Below, piece after piece: positions 8,178 through 18,295 of a stretch of 64,000 nt of DNA. Source of the stretch: Paludibacteraceae bacterium (lineage in GTDB: Bacteria > Bacteroidota > Bacteroidia > Bacteroidales > Paludibacteraceae). The notes under the pieces are model-generated. The model was not told the DNA's origin and did not search any database. It saw only the letters and a list, made by a program, of their open reading frames with translations. The position numbers and the translations under genes were made by a program. The stretch covers positions 35,983 to 99,982 of the forward strand of contig JAFXPY010000025.1 in NCBI GenBank assembly GCA_017527495.1, given 5' to 3'. How positions within the stretch are numbered: the stretch's first letter is position 1; every line of letters starts with the position of its first letter.

Positions 8178-8924
8178 ATGATTAAACATTTTTTTCAAGC
8201 CATAGGTGAATACACTCTATTGATGGGTCGCACATTACGCAAGCCTGACCGCTGGCGTATGTTTTGGCGACAGTTCTACAACGAAATCGAAAAATTAGGG
8301 TTGCAGTCGTTGCCTCTTGTTTTGATTGTGTCAATATTCATGGGCGCAATAATGACAATGCAAACTAAGCTTAACACATCCAACCCACTCCTTCCAATAT
8401 ACACAACGGGTCTTGTTACGCGCGACACTCTACTGCTCGAATTTTCAAGCACAATAATGTGTCTGCTTCTTGCAGGCAAGGTGGGGTCTAACATTGCTTC
8501 AGAAATAGGCACGATGCGTATCACTGAGCAAATCGACGCGATGGAGATCATGGGTGTCAATTCTGCCAACTACCTTATTCTGCCAAAGATTACAGCTTTT
8601 GTAACGATGATGCCATTGTTGGCTATATTCAGTATGGCAATAGGCGTTTTTGGCGGTTATTTTATCGGGTGGTTCACCGACATTATCACCACTGCCGACT
8701 ACCAGATAGGTATTCAATATGCTTTCGAACCTTTTTATGTTTGGTATGCCATAATCAAGTCTATGGTGTTTGCTTTCATTATCTCGTCTGTTGCTTCTTA
8801 CTATGGCTACAATGCATACGGTGGAGCACTTGATGTCGGCAAAGCAAGTACCAATGCGGTGGTGAATAGCAGTGTGATAATACTATTCGTTGATATTCTA
8901 CTAACTAAACTCATGCTCAACTAA
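8178..8924 (+). CDS. MlaE-family ABC transporter permease
   Basis: Integral inner-membrane permease (248 residues) of the Mla/MCE phospholipid transport family, which helps maintain outer-membrane lipid asymmetry. The hydrophobic segments and the conserved core GSNIASEIGTMRITEQIDAMEIMG are typical of YrbE/MlaE (motif given in part: SEIGTMRITEQIDAMEIMG). I chose the ATG at 8178 because the longer GTG start would overlap the promoter. The stop codon overlaps the start of the ATPase gene (TAATG), so the two are translationally coupled. No MCE-domain substrate-binding gene follows; it must be elsewhere. Confidence 0.9.
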   Translation: MIKHFFQAIGEYTLLMGRTLRKPDRWRMFWRQFYNEIEKLGLQSLPLVLIVSIFMGAIMTMQTKLNTSNPLLPIYTTGLVTRDTLLLEFSSTIMCLLLAGKVGSNIASEIGTMRITEQIDAMEIMGVNSANYLILPKITAFVTMMPLLAIFSMAIGVFGGYFIGWFTDIITTADYQIGIQYAFEPFYVWYAIIKSMVFAFIISSVASYYGYNAYGGALDVGKASTNAVVNSSVIILFVDILLTKLMLN

Positions 8925-9688
8925 TGATAGAAATCAATCATCTCACAAAATCATTTGACGGTACGGTAGTGCTTGACGACATCTCTACTGTGTTTGAGAG
9001 CGGAACGACAAATATGATTATCGGCCAGAGCGGTTCGGGCAAGACGGTGCTGATGAAAAATGTTATCGGTCTGTTCCAGCCTGACAGTGGCACAATCATT
9101 TATGATGGCCGCGACCTTACCAACATGAGTAACAAGCAACTGATGATGTTGCGTCGCGAAATGGGTATGTTGTTTCAGGGCTCAGCGCTTTTCGACTCTC
9201 AGACAGTGCTTGAAAATGTGATGTACCCGCTCGAAATGTTCTCCGACATGAGCAACGACGAGATGCGCGAACGCGCCATATTCTGTCTCCGACGGGTTGA
9301 TATTCCAGAGCGAGCATTTACACTCATGCCGTCAGAGATATCGGGCGGTATGCAGAAACGTGTTGCCATAGCGCGCGCCATATCAATGAATCCAAAATAC
9401 TTGTTTTGCGACGAGCCTAACTCAGGACTCGACCCTAAGACATCACTCATCATCGACCAACTGATTTACGAGATTACAAAAGAATTCAACATAACAACAA
9501 TCATCAACTCTCACGACATGAATCAAATCATGGAGATTGGCGACCATATTGTTTTCCTCTACCATGGGCACCTGCTCTGGCAAGGGACAAATGAAGACAT
9601 TTTCCATGCCGACTGTGAGGAATTAGACAACCTTGTCTTTGCTTCAAAACTATACAAACGAATTAAGAAATCAATAAACCAAAAATAG
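8924..9688 (+). CDS. MlaF-like ABC transporter ATP-binding protein
   Basis: Cytoplasmic ATPase that powers the MlaE-type permease. Walker A is GQSGSGKT at residues 34-41, the signature SGGMQKRVAIARAI lies near 144, and Walker B ends in CDEPNSGLDP near 163-172, followed by the switch His in NSHDMNQ. The SGGMQKR signature with Asn in the D-loop region is characteristic of Mla/Ttg2 ATPases. Start overlaps the permease stop by one base, giving a two-gene operon. Confidence 0.92.
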   Translation: MIEINHLTKSFDGTVVLDDISTVFESGTTNMIIGQSGSGKTVLMKNVIGLFQPDSGTIIYDGRDLTNMSNKQLMMLRREMGMLFQGSALFDSQTVLENVMYPLEMFSDMSNDEMRERAIFCLRRVDIPERAFTLMPSEISGGMQKRVAIARAISMNPKYLFCDEPNSGLDPKTSLIIDQLIYEITKEFNITTIINSHDMNQIMEIGDHIVFLYHGHLLWQGTNEDIFHADCEELDNLVFASKLYKRIKKSINQK

Positions 9689-9691
9689 ATC

Positions 9692-10063
9692 ATGAAACGA
9701 ACAAGTTTTCTACTAACCCTCTTGTTAGTTGCAATTTTCACTTTTGCACAAAGCCAGCCGTCACGCCGTGGCGTGCCTGCCACACCACACCCTATTGAGT
9801 ACGTACAGCCTAACGGCGACACACTTGTTTTTCGCCTTATCGGCGACGAACATTTTCACTACCGCATGACGCTTGACGGCTACCTCATCAAACAAAACAA
9901 AAAAGGCTACTATTGCTATGCCAAATACAACAAAAAAGGCGAGACTGTATGCACATGCCGTAAAGCACACAATGCAGAAAAACGCTCAAAATGTGAACAA
10001 CGCTACATAGAAAAAAACATACCTAACAAAATCAAAGAACGCGAACAAAACAATCAAGACTAA
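9692..10063 (+). CDS. Secreted free-standing M6-prodomain-like protein
   Basis: A 123-residue protein with a signal peptide (about residues 1-20). Its body, with the pattern PNGDTLVFRLIGDEHFHYRM followed by a TLDGYLI stretch, parallels the start of the mature M6 protease next door ([20 protein letters not shown]). It ends in a Lys/Glu-rich tail and has no catalytic domain. It begins three bases after mlaF and its last base is shared with the protease start, so it is co-transcribed with the protease. It may be a truncated duplicate of the protease, or a trans-acting prodomain, chaperone or inhibitor; the sequence does not decide. Confidence 0.65.
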   Translation: MKRTSFLLTLLLVAIFTFAQSQPSRRGVPATPHPIEYVQPNGDTLVFRLIGDEHFHYRMTLDGYLIKQNKKGYYCYAKYNKKGETVCTCRKAHNAEKRSKCEQRYIEKNIPNKIKEREQNNQD

Positions 10064-11763
10064 TGGCAAAAAAAATCCAAAACATATTATTTGCAATTAT
10101 TTTCTGCCTTCCACTATTTGCAAAACCTGCTTATAATGGCGTGATTAAACGCGCTCAAGCCGATGGTTCGACTATAGATGTCGTTCTTCATGGTGACGAA
10201 CATTTCCACTACATGACCGACACCAAAGGCAACTGGCTCAAAAAAGAAAATGGCATGTATGTGCAAACTCAAGCAATGACAGCAGAGGAATTGACAACAC
10301 GCCGCAAAGCCGGCAAATTCGACAAAGCACAGAATGTGCAAGCATCATCAGGTGCCTATCTTGCACCAAGAGGACTTGTGATATTGGCTAATTTCAGTGA
10401 CGCACAATTCAAAACTGAAAATAATCAAGCTGCTTTTGATAGTTTATTGAATGTTGAGGGCTATACCTATCATGGACAAAAAGGCTCTGTTAGAGACTAT
10501 TTCATTTCCCAGTCCGACAGTCAATATGCACCTGTTTTCGATGTTTATGGTCCTGTGGAAGTCAATCACGCTATCGCTTATTATGGCACAAACGATTCAC
10601 AGGGATATGACACAAACGCCGAGCAACTTATAGTTGATGCTTGCCAAGCGGCAAAAGCCGACTACGACATTAATTTTGCCGACTACGACAACGACAACGA
10701 CGGGTTTGTTGATTTCGTATTCGTGTTCTATGCCGGCTATGGAGAGGCAGATGGTGCTGATGAAAGCACTATATGGCAACACATGTACAAACTCTATGAC
10801 TATGCCGGAATAAATTGCAAAATTGACAACAAAAGAGTCAATCTCTATGCTTGCGGTTCCGAACTGAGTTACTATGTTGATTACTATAAATTAGCTTCCA
10901 ATGCTCGCGACGGCATAAACACATGCTGCCATGAGTTTTCGCATGTTTGTGGGCTACCCGACCTCTACGACACACAAAGCGGCACAAAGACATTAGGTCA
11001 ATGGGATTTGATGGACAGCGGAACATCAAACAACTATGGTTGGACACCACCCTACTATTCTGCCTACGAACGCTTTTTCTGCGGCTGGCTGACCCCGACT
11101 CTCATCAACACTGCCTGCGATGTCAATCTTCCACGCTTGTTTCTCCGAAATCAGGCTGTCATAATGACCACCACAGGCGAACACAATATGAACGGTTATA
11201 ACCCGAACCCAAAAACTTTCTATCTGCTTGAAAACCGTCAGCAACAGCTCAACGACAAATATCTGCCTGGGCATGGGCTGTTGATAACAAAAATTACCTA
11301 TAACGCCACAAACTGGAGCTATAATAATGTGAATTCATCATCCTCACAAGGAGTAGAGATACAAGTTGCAGACGGAAAGAAATCAAAGAATGGAGATAGT
11401 GGCGACACTTATCCGGGAGCTCAAAAAGTAACTTCATTTTCAAAAATAACAAATTATGCAATAACCGACATCGCTGAAAGCAATTTCAACATCACTTTTT
11501 CGGTTAATGGTGGAGGCGACTTGATTGACTTAGACATAAAAACGGCACTGAACAACACTGCCGAAACGACACATAGTATTGTCTCTACTCAAGCAGGAAT
11601 TGAGGTGAGAGGTTGCAAAGAGAATGAGCTGATTGAAGTGTTCGACCTAAGCGGGAAACTTATTCACAGCACAATTGCAAAAGACGAAACAACACAGCTC
11701 TCTCTTGAACGCAATGTATATATCGTCAAGATAGGCAGTGAATCGAGAGTAATAATGCACTAA
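10063..11763 (+). CDS. Secreted M6-family metalloprotease with T9SS sorting domain
   Basis: Zinc protease of the immune-inhibitor A (M6) group. A signal peptide covers about residues 1-20, a short propeptide follows, and the catalytic zinc motif [11 protein letters not shown] sits at 290-300. The Asp/Asn-rich stretch near 205-225 ([14 protein letters not shown]) looks calcium-binding. The last 70 residues match a type IX secretion C-terminal domain ([14 protein letters not shown] ... [14 protein letters not shown]), so the protein should cross the outer membrane and be released or anchored. Its start overlaps the upstream prodomain-like gene by one base. Confidence 0.88.
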   Translation: MAKKIQNILFAIIFCLPLFAKPAYNGVIKRAQADGSTIDVVLHGDEHFHYMTDTKGNWLKKENGMYVQTQAMTAEELTTRRKAGKFDKAQNVQASSGAYLAPRGLVILANFSDAQFKTENNQAAFDSLLNVEGYTYHGQKGSVRDYFISQSDSQYAPVFDVYGPVEVNHAIAYYGTNDSQGYDTNAEQLIVDACQAAKADYDINFADYDNDNDGFVDFVFVFYAGYGEADGADESTIWQHMYKLYDYAGINCKIDNKRVNLYACGSELSYYVDYYKLASNARDGINTCCHEFSHVCGLPDLYDTQSGTKTLGQWDLMDSGTSNNYGWTPPYYSAYERFFCGWLTPTLINTACDVNLPRLFLRNQAVIMTTTGEHNMNGYNPNPKTFYLLENRQQQLNDKYLPGHGLLITKITYNATNWSYNNVNSSSSQGVEIQVADGKKSKNGDSGDTYPGAQKVTSFSKITNYAITDIAESNFNITFSVNGGGDLIDLDIKTALNNTAETTHSIVSTQAGIEVRGCKENELIEVFDLSGKLIHSTIAKDETTQLSLERNVYIVKIGSESRVIMH

Positions 11764-11776
11764 AATTGTTCCATCG

Positions 11777-12541
11777 ATGAAAATTATTTCTTACAACGTT
11801 AATGGCATACGTTCAGCCTTGAGCAAAGGTTTGCTTGACTGGCTCAAAGAGGCTTCACCCGATGTTTTTTGCATACAGGAGAGCAAAGCACAACCTGAGC
11901 AAATCGACACAGACCAATTTGCTGCTTTAGGCTACAAGAGTTATTTGCATAGTGCCGAGCGTAAAGGTTATAGTGGTGTGGGAATATTCAGCAAAACGGC
12001 TCCCGACTTGGTTAGAAGCGGGATGGACAACGCACAATTCGACAGCGAGGGGCGTGTTTTGCGGGCTGATTTTGGCGACCTGACTATAGTGTGTGTCTAT
12101 GTGCCGAGCGGCTCGTCAGGTGAAGATCGTCAGGCCTTCAAAATGCAGTTTTTAGAGGCTTTTCTTCCATGGCTGAACAACCTCAAGAGAGAAAGGCCCA
12201 ACTTGATTGTGTGCGGCGATTTCAATATCTGCCACAAGCCTATCGACATCAATCATCCCGAAAGACAAATCGGTGTCTCGGGATTTTTACCTGAGGAACG
12301 CGAATGGATGGACAGGCTGCAAGCAAGCGGAATGATTGATTCATTTAGAGAATTCAACCATGAAGCCGAACAATATTCGTGGTGGAGCTATCGTGGCGGA
12401 GCAAGATACAGAAATGCAGGTTGGAGAATTGACTATCTATGGGCAAGCGAGCCGTTGAGGCAACAACTTCGCAACGGCGACATTCTGCAAGAAGTGGTTC
12501 ATTCCGACCATTGTCCTGTTGTTTTAGAAATTGAAAAATAA
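11777..12541 (+). CDS. xth: Exodeoxyribonuclease III
   Basis: Apurinic/apyrimidinic endonuclease and 3'-5' exonuclease of base-excision repair. The protein starts [14 protein letters not shown], carries the catalytic glutamate in CIQESKAQP (Glu35), GDFNICH near 151, [19 protein letters not shown] near 202-220, and the final [10 protein letters not shown] with the catalytic His. The length of 254 residues is standard. It ends immediately before the LptB gene. Confidence 0.95.
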   Translation: MKIISYNVNGIRSALSKGLLDWLKEASPDVFCIQESKAQPEQIDTDQFAALGYKSYLHSAERKGYSGVGIFSKTAPDLVRSGMDNAQFDSEGRVLRADFGDLTIVCVYVPSGSSGEDRQAFKMQFLEAFLPWLNNLKRERPNLIVCGDFNICHKPIDINHPERQIGVSGFLPEEREWMDRLQASGMIDSFREFNHEAEQYSWWSYRGGARYRNAGWRIDYLWASEPLRQQLRNGDILQEVVHSDHCPVVLEIEK

Positions 12542-13315
12542 ATGAATATGGAAGGTATGATGCACCTGCGTACAGAACATCTGTACAAAAAATATGGCAA
12601 GCGCACTGTTGTCAACGACGTGTCAATACAGTTGCAACAAGGTGAGATAGTTGGTTTGCTTGGTCCTAACGGAGCCGGCAAGACAACAACTTTCTATATG
12701 ACTACCGGGCTGATAACCGCCAATGAAGGAAAGATATTCCTCAACGACACCGACATAACCAACTACCCGATGTACAAACGCGCACAAATGGGTATCGGAT
12801 ACCTACCGCAAGAGGCTTCTGTTTTCCGTAAGATGACAGTTGAGGACAACATCCGAAGCGTACTCGAGATGACCCATTTCAGTAAAGACTATCAGAAGGA
12901 AAAACTCGAGCAACTGATCAAAGAATTCAATCTTGCTCATGTGCGCAAGAACCTTGGCGACAGACTCTCTGGAGGCGAACGCCGACGCACAGAAATAGCT
13001 CGTTGCCTTGCCATTGAACCTCGTTTCGTCATGCTCGATGAACCTTTTGCCGGCGTTGACCCGATTGCAGTACAAGAAATTCAAGATGTTGTCTGGCGAT
13101 TAAAAGACAAAAACATCGGCATACTCATCACCGACCATAACGTGGATGAAACTTTGAGTATTACCGACCGCGCATACCTGCTTTTTGAAGGTAAGATACT
13201 CTTCCACGGCACACCGGAGGAATTGGCTGCCAACCCTATTGTGAGAAAAAATTATTTAGGACGCGACTTCGAACTCAAAAAGAAATCACGCCCGACAGAG
13301 GAAACAAATTTATAA
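12542..13315 (+). CDS. lptB: LPS export ABC transporter ATP-binding protein LptB
   Basis: Cytoplasmic ATPase of the LptB2FG transporter that extracts LPS from the inner membrane. Walker A GPNGAGKT lies at residues 41-48, the signature [16 protein letters not shown] near 140-155, and Walker [13 protein letters not shown] near 161-172. The segment [10 protein letters not shown] and the long family-specific ERRR signature separate LptB from other ABC ATPases. The start could also be the Met-Met at 12557-12562. A partner LptF/G-type permease is encoded far away at 44-45 kb. Confidence 0.93.
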   Translation: MNMEGMMHLRTEHLYKKYGKRTVVNDVSIQLQQGEIVGLLGPNGAGKTTTFYMTTGLITANEGKIFLNDTDITNYPMYKRAQMGIGYLPQEASVFRKMTVEDNIRSVLEMTHFSKDYQKEKLEQLIKEFNLAHVRKNLGDRLSGGERRRTEIARCLAIEPRFVMLDEPFAGVDPIAVQEIQDVVWRLKDKNIGILITDHNVDETLSITDRAYLLFEGKILFHGTPEELAANPIVRKNYLGRDFELKKKSRPTEETNL

Positions 13316-13332
13316 ATCAAAAGAATTATAAT

Positions 13333-13944
13333 ATGAAAGATTTTGCAACAAGGTGCAACAAAATTTTTAGTCAAGCTGTTGTTGACTATCATATCAACGA
13401 CAACGTTGACACACCGATCAACAACCATTTTGAGCCACAGACGATAGAAAATCTTCTGTATCTCAAATGTTGGATAGACACCGTTCAGTGGCATTTGGAA
13501 GACATCATTCGCGACCCGCAAATCGACCCTGTTGAAGCTCTTGCAATCAAACGCCGTATCGACAAATCAAACCAAGACCGCACCGACCTTGTTGAACGCA
13601 TCGACTCTTATTTCTACGAGAAATATAGCACCATTCAACCACAAGCAAACGCAAAAATCAACACTGAAAGTCCGGCTTGGGCTATTGACCGTTTGTCAAT
13701 ATTAAATGTAAAAATATATCACATGCAGGTGGAAGTTGACCGCAAAGATGTCAGCGCAGAACAACACGACTCAGTAGTGAAAAAACTCAATGTGCTGCTT
13801 GAACAACAGGTTGATTTAACAACATCAATCACACAATTGCTTGACGACTATGCAAAAGGCGAAAGAGTGATGAAAGTCTATAAGCAGATGAAGATGTACA
13901 ACGACCCTGCTCTCAACCCTGTGCTCTACCAAAATCAAAAGTGA
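13333..13944 (+). CDS. DUF4254 domain protein
   Basis: A 203-residue soluble, helical protein matching the DUF4254 family in its conserved core (NLLYLKCWIDTVQWHLEDIIRDP near residues 40-65, given here by position, and RRIDKSNQDRTDLVERIDSY near 75-95). Function is unknown. Its 3' end overlaps the GT9 gene by four bases, and in Bacteroidales such genes are commonly found beside LPS glycosyltransferases, so a role linked to surface glycan synthesis is plausible but inferred. Confidence 0.8.
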   Translation: MKDFATRCNKIFSQAVVDYHINDNVDTPINNHFEPQTIENLLYLKCWIDTVQWHLEDIIRDPQIDPVEALAIKRRIDKSNQDRTDLVERIDSYFYEKYSTIQPQANAKINTESPAWAIDRLSILNVKIYHMQVEVDRKDVSAEQHDSVVKKLNVLLEQQVDLTTSITQLLDDYAKGERVMKVYKQMKMYNDPALNPVLYQNQK

Positions 13945-14915
13945 TCAGACGACTGCTTGTCATACGATTTTCTGCCTTTGGAGATGTGGCAATGGTTGTG
14001 CCGACGCTCAAAGCACTTGCTCTACAACATCCCGAAATGGAGATAATGATGTTGAGCAAAAAACAATATGCACCACTTTTTGAAGGAATAAGTAATAACG
14101 TCAGTTTTTTCGGAGCAGACCTGAAAGGTGAACACAAAGGAATTAAAGGACTGAACAAATTGCTCAACGAGATTGATTTCGAACACTTTGACGCCGTTGC
14201 CGACCTACATAATGTACTTCGAACATGGTATTTAGATTTTCGTTTTGCTCTCAAAGGTAAGAAAACAGCGAAATTGCACAAAGGAAGATATGCTAAATGG
14301 CAACTCACACGAGCAATAAACAAAAAGAAAAGACAACTGACAAGTGCTTTTGAACGGCAACAAGATGTTTTCAAACGACTGGGAATAGAAATCGTCTTAC
14401 ATTCTGAACACAATGACAAGCAAAACAAACAAGGCATAGGCATTGCGCCATTTGCAGCACATAAAGGGAAGATATATCCACTCGAAAGAATGGAACATTT
14501 GGTAGAACAACTTTCAGCAAAAGGAGAAAAAATCTATCTCTTTGGTGCCGGAGAAAAAGAAAGCAAGATTTTGCAACAATGGGCAGACAAATATCCCAAC
14601 ACTGAAAACACAGCCAACCGCTACACAATGAGAGAGGAACTTGATATGATTGCCCATCTCAGAGTTATGCTCACAATGGATTCTGCCAATATGCACCTCG
14701 CCTCACTTGTAGGAACCCGTGTGGTAAGTATTTGGGGCGCTACACATCCGTACGCAGGTTTTCTTGGTTTTGGGCAAGACGAGCAAGATTGTGTTCAGCA
14801 AGATTTACCTTGTCGCCCGTGCTCCGTGTTCGGCAACAAAAAATGCAGATTCAGAGATTATCGCTGCCTAAGCGACATAACGACTGAACAAATAATCAGC
14901 AAATTAGACAAATAG
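13941..14915 (+). CDS. Glycosyltransferase family 9 (ADP-heptose:LPS heptosyltransferase type)
   Basis: Transfers a sugar, probably heptose, to the LPS core. The N-terminus RRLLVIRFSAFGDVAMVVPT is the GT9 signature, and the C-terminal donor-binding region has TMDSANMHLASLVGTRVVSI and WGATHPYAGF. The start is GTG, overlapping the upstream DUF4254 stop (GTGA). The Cys-rich tail (CRPCSVFGNKKC) is also common in this family. The exact sugar cannot be assigned. Confidence 0.9.
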   Translation: MIRRLLVIRFSAFGDVAMVVPTLKALALQHPEMEIMMLSKKQYAPLFEGISNNVSFFGADLKGEHKGIKGLNKLLNEIDFEHFDAVADLHNVLRTWYLDFRFALKGKKTAKLHKGRYAKWQLTRAINKKKRQLTSAFERQQDVFKRLGIEIVLHSEHNDKQNKQGIGIAPFAAHKGKIYPLERMEHLVEQLSAKGEKIYLFGAGEKESKILQQWADKYPNTENTANRYTMREELDMIAHLRVMLTMDSANMHLASLVGTRVVSIWGATHPYAGFLGFGQDEQDCVQQDLPCRPCSVFGNKKCRFRDYRCLSDITTEQIISKLDK

Positions 14916-16465
14916 TGGGTTTCAACAAAACACATATAGTAATAAATCCCGCCTACGAGCACTTGCGCAATTGGATTGTCAGCCTTCCTGAGATTTTCGA
15001 GCATGAAGGCGAAATAATCTACAACGACCGCAACCAAATACGAACGATGAAAATCGGCAATCAGGATGTTGTAGTGAAACGATTTCGCAAACCACGCTTT
15101 TTCAATCGCATTGCTTACACTCTTTTCCGCCAGCCTAAAGCCGTTCGCTCGTATGATAACGCCCAAATACTGCAACAACGCGGCATCAACACACCCACGC
15201 CAATAGCCTATATAATTGAATACAGTCACGGCCTCATTGCACAATCGTATTTGATTACAGAGAAAAGCAAACTGACACATACATTCTACGACTTTAGAGA
15301 TGGCATTACAAAGGGGAAAGAAGGCTTAATTGAAGCCATGGTTGACTTCACAATCAACATGAACAATCAAGGTGTCTTTCATTTAGACTATTCTCCGGGG
15401 AACATACTATATGACAATATTGACGGGAAATGGACATTTGATATAATTGACATCAACCGAATGGAATTTGGTAAAGTGTCGATGCAAAAAGGCTGCAGTC
15501 AGTATGAACGACTATGGGGGAAACGCATTTTCTTTGAAATTATAGCCAAGAGATACTCAGAAATAACAAAGTCAGACTATACTGTATGTTTAGAGTATAT
15601 TATGGCAGCAAGAAGTAAGTTTTGGAAGCATAGGAGTACCGAACATTTCATAACCGACGAGAGTTTTACTATTGGCGTCATTATCTCCACCTACAACAAT
15701 CCGCAGTGGCTTGAAAAAGTATTTTGGGGTCTAATGAATCAAACGCACAAAGCAGACGAAATAATCATTGCCGATGACGGCTCAACAAAAGAGACTCAAC
15801 AACTCATTGAACGATATAAAGACAAACTTCCATTACAACATGTTTGGCATGAAGACAAAGGATTTCGCAAAACAACTATTTTGAATAAAGCAGTAACCCA
15901 ATCCAGAGTAGACTATTTGATTTTTTTAGACCAAGATCTCATACCAAGGCAAGATTTCATAAGTACACACTACAGAAACGCAAAAGAAAATAGGTTTATT
16001 TCGGGCGGTGCCAATATGATAACAGAGGAGCTGAGTAATTCAATCACAGAAGATGATGTTAGAAACGGGAATATTTTTTCTATTTCTTGGTTACTCAAGC
16101 ACGGCATGAAATGGTCGCATAAATTGCTTAAACTGACTTCGGTCAGATGGTTTGCAAAACTAATGAATCATCTGACAACAACCAAAGCGACATGGAATGG
16201 AGGCAATGCTTCTACTTGGCGAAAATATATTATTGATGCCAACGGATTTGACACCAGAATGCGTTATGGAGCAGAAGATAGAGAATTTGGCGAACGACTA
16301 ATAAACCGTGGCATTAAGGGCGTGCAACTAAGATATAGTCTGCCACTTATCCATTTATATCATAAGCGCCCTTACAAAAACAAAGAAGATTGGGAACGCA
16401 ACATGATTATTTGGAAAGAAACAAAGAAAAATAAAATAACCAAAACTAAATACGGAATAGAATGA
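14915..16465 (+). CDS. Fused LPS-kinase-like domain and GT2 glycosyltransferase
   Basis: Two enzymes appear joined. Residues 1-245 resemble lipopolysaccharide (Kdo/InaA-type) kinases, with a protein-kinase-like catalytic segment HLDYSPGNIL near 155-164 and DIIDINRMEFG near 172-182. Residues 252-516 are a GT-A fold GT2 enzyme: IGVIISTYNNPQ near 252, DDGS near 290, DQDLIPR near 333-339, and the acceptor-side motif WNGGNASTWR near 426 followed by GAEDREFGERLINRG. The first part likely phosphorylates core sugar and the second adds a sugar. It starts at a GTG overlapping the GT9 stop (TAGTG), and its stop overlaps the next gene (ATGA). In-frame continuity between domains is clear with no stop. Confidence 0.82.
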   Translation: MGFNKTHIVINPAYEHLRNWIVSLPEIFEHEGEIIYNDRNQIRTMKIGNQDVVVKRFRKPRFFNRIAYTLFRQPKAVRSYDNAQILQQRGINTPTPIAYIIEYSHGLIAQSYLITEKSKLTHTFYDFRDGITKGKEGLIEAMVDFTINMNNQGVFHLDYSPGNILYDNIDGKWTFDIIDINRMEFGKVSMQKGCSQYERLWGKRIFFEIIAKRYSEITKSDYTVCLEYIMAARSKFWKHRSTEHFITDESFTIGVIISTYNNPQWLEKVFWGLMNQTHKADEIIIADDGSTKETQQLIERYKDKLPLQHVWHEDKGFRKTTILNKAVTQSRVDYLIFLDQDLIPRQDFISTHYRNAKENRFISGGANMITEELSNSITEDDVRNGNIFSISWLLKHGMKWSHKLLKLTSVRWFAKLMNHLTTTKATWNGGNASTWRKYIIDANGFDTRMRYGAEDREFGERLINRGIKGVQLRYSLPLIHLYHKRPYKNKEDWERNMIIWKETKKNKITKTKYGIE

Positions 16466-17424
16466 CAACAAACCTGCCATTACTAACAGTTGTTATACCT
16501 GTGTATAATGTAGAAGACTATGTAGAAAAATGCGTACGCTCTGTCATTGCACAAACTTACAATAACTTGGAAATACTTCTTGTTGATGATGGAAGTACCG
16601 ACTCATCAGGTGCATTTTGTGATAAGATAGCAAAAGAGGACGCTCGTATAAGCGTTTTTCACACCGAAAATCATGGCCTAAGCGCAGCCCGCAATGTAGG
16701 CATTGACAATGCCCATGGCGAGCTGATAGCTTTTGTTGATAGCGATGACTGGATTGAACCCGACATGTACTATTTTCTGTACAACAAAATGGTAGAGAAT
16801 GATGCAGACATCAGCGTATGCCAACATTTCATCGACAAAGATGGGCAATCACGATGCAAAGCAAAAATCAAAGAGGACATATTATGCGACCGCGACATGG
16901 CTATGAATGTACTCATGGAAGATAAGAAAATGCACAATTACGCATGGGACAAACTCTATAAACGCACATTGTTTGAAGGCCTGCACTACCCCGAAGGCAT
17001 ACTCTATGAAGATATCGCATTTACATATAAAGTTGTCTATCGTATCAACAAACTATACATCTCAACAGAACCTAAATACCACTACACAGTCCGCACAGGA
17101 AGCATCGTATCGGCACGCTATTCAATCAGCAGAAACTACTCTTATTTCAATTCGGAATATATTCTAATGACATTTATGGTTGAACATGGATATAAAGACG
17201 GAGCGCGCCACTTAGTCAGACGCGGTATTCACAGCATAAAAAGACTCATAATGTCAGGAGCAGAAGACGAAATGATAAATGAAATAATTGATAAACTTCG
17301 TCCTTTCCACTATATCGGCATAAAAGAGATAGGATTTGCCAATGTCTGGCGTCGTTGGATGATGGAAAATCATCTACAAACATACAAACGACTCTACAAA
17401 TTTTCAAAAAAAATATTTCACTAA
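16462..17424 (+). CDS. Glycosyltransferase family 2
   Basis: Inverting GT-A glycosyltransferase of the type used in O-antigen, capsule or core assembly. Motifs are TVVIPVYNVEDYVEKCVRS at residues 9-27, VDDGSTDSSG near 41-50 and FVDSDDWIEPD near 91-101. The C-terminal 100 residues are basic and helical without a membrane segment, so it is a peripheral cytoplasmic enzyme. Start overlaps the upstream fusion gene by four bases (ATGA), and its stop overlaps the next GT2 gene (TAATG). Confidence 0.88.
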   Translation: MTTNLPLLTVVIPVYNVEDYVEKCVRSVIAQTYNNLEILLVDDGSTDSSGAFCDKIAKEDARISVFHTENHGLSAARNVGIDNAHGELIAFVDSDDWIEPDMYYFLYNKMVENDADISVCQHFIDKDGQSRCKAKIKEDILCDRDMAMNVLMEDKKMHNYAWDKLYKRTLFEGLHYPEGILYEDIAFTYKVVYRINKLYISTEPKYHYTVRTGSIVSARYSISRNYSYFNSEYILMTFMVEHGYKDGARHLVRRGIHSIKRLIMSGAEDEMINEIIDKLRPFHYIGIKEIGFANVWRRWMMENHLQTYKRLYKFSKKIFH

Positions 17425-18287
17425 TGCCACTCGTAAGCGTCATATTGCCTAATTATAATTATTCTCAATATCTTAAGCAAAGAATTGATTCAATCCTCAA
17501 TCAAACAATACAAGATATTGAAGTTATCATGCTTGACGATTGCTCTACAGACAATAGTCTGAACATCATGGAACAATACCAAAAGCAAGATGCACGCATT
17601 GTTGCCGTTGTTCGCAACCAAACCAATTCAGGTTCTCCCTTTCAACAATGGAGCAAGGGCATAAAAATGGCAAAAGGGAAATACATTTGGATTGCAGAAG
17701 CCGACGACTATGCTGATAGAACTTTTCTCGAAACAATAATCGAAGTTTTCAGCAAAAACAAAAACATAGTATTAGCAAAGTCGTCATCTCACATGGTTGA
17801 CGAAACAGGTACTCTCTTAAATAAAGACTACGACCATTGGAAAAGCAGAGGTCTAAAGCCTGACAGTGTGTGCCTATACGACCAAAAACAATTTGCAAAA
17901 ATGCAATACATGCGCAATCACATATATAATGCAAGTTGCGTCGTGTTCAGACGAGATGCAATAAAAGATACTTTTTTCAATGATTTGAGCTATCATTTCT
18001 CAGGCGATTGGTTATTCTGGACACACATCGGGACAGAAGGATTGACAGCCGAGGTAAATAAAAGACTAAACTATTTCCGCTTCCACGAATCAAGTACTAC
18101 GCACACCGGAGCTTATAAGGCATTTCTCGAAGATATAGAGATTTTGTCTATTATGCAAAAAGAATTTGACACAAATTTCTTTCAAAATTTATGGCGCAAG
18201 CATAAACTATTTCGCAGATTGAAACGAATGGGGTTTGACGCCATTCAAATTCAGACTATTAAAGGAAAGATAAAAGAAAATTTATAA
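17424..18287 (+). CDS. Glycosyltransferase family 2
   Basis: A 287-residue GT2 enzyme starting MPLVSVILPNYNYSQYLKQR, with MLDDCSTDNSLN near residues 34-45 and WIAEADDYADRTF near 90-102. I chose the ATG that overlaps the upstream stop (TAATG) rather than a longer frame 69 bases upstream that lies inside the previous gene. It is the last gene of the rightward glycan operon; the next two genes face it. Confidence 0.88.
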   Translation: MPLVSVILPNYNYSQYLKQRIDSILNQTIQDIEVIMLDDCSTDNSLNIMEQYQKQDARIVAVVRNQTNSGSPFQQWSKGIKMAKGKYIWIAEADDYADRTFLETIIEVFSKNKNIVLAKSSSHMVDETGTLLNKDYDHWKSRGLKPDSVCLYDQKQFAKMQYMRNHIYNASCVVFRRDAIKDTFFNDLSYHFSGDWLFWTHIGTEGLTAEVNKRLNYFRFHESSTTHTGAYKAFLEDIEILSIMQKEFDTNFFQNLWRKHKLFRRLKRMGFDAIQIQTIKGKIKENL

Positions 18288-18295
18288 AACAGCAC

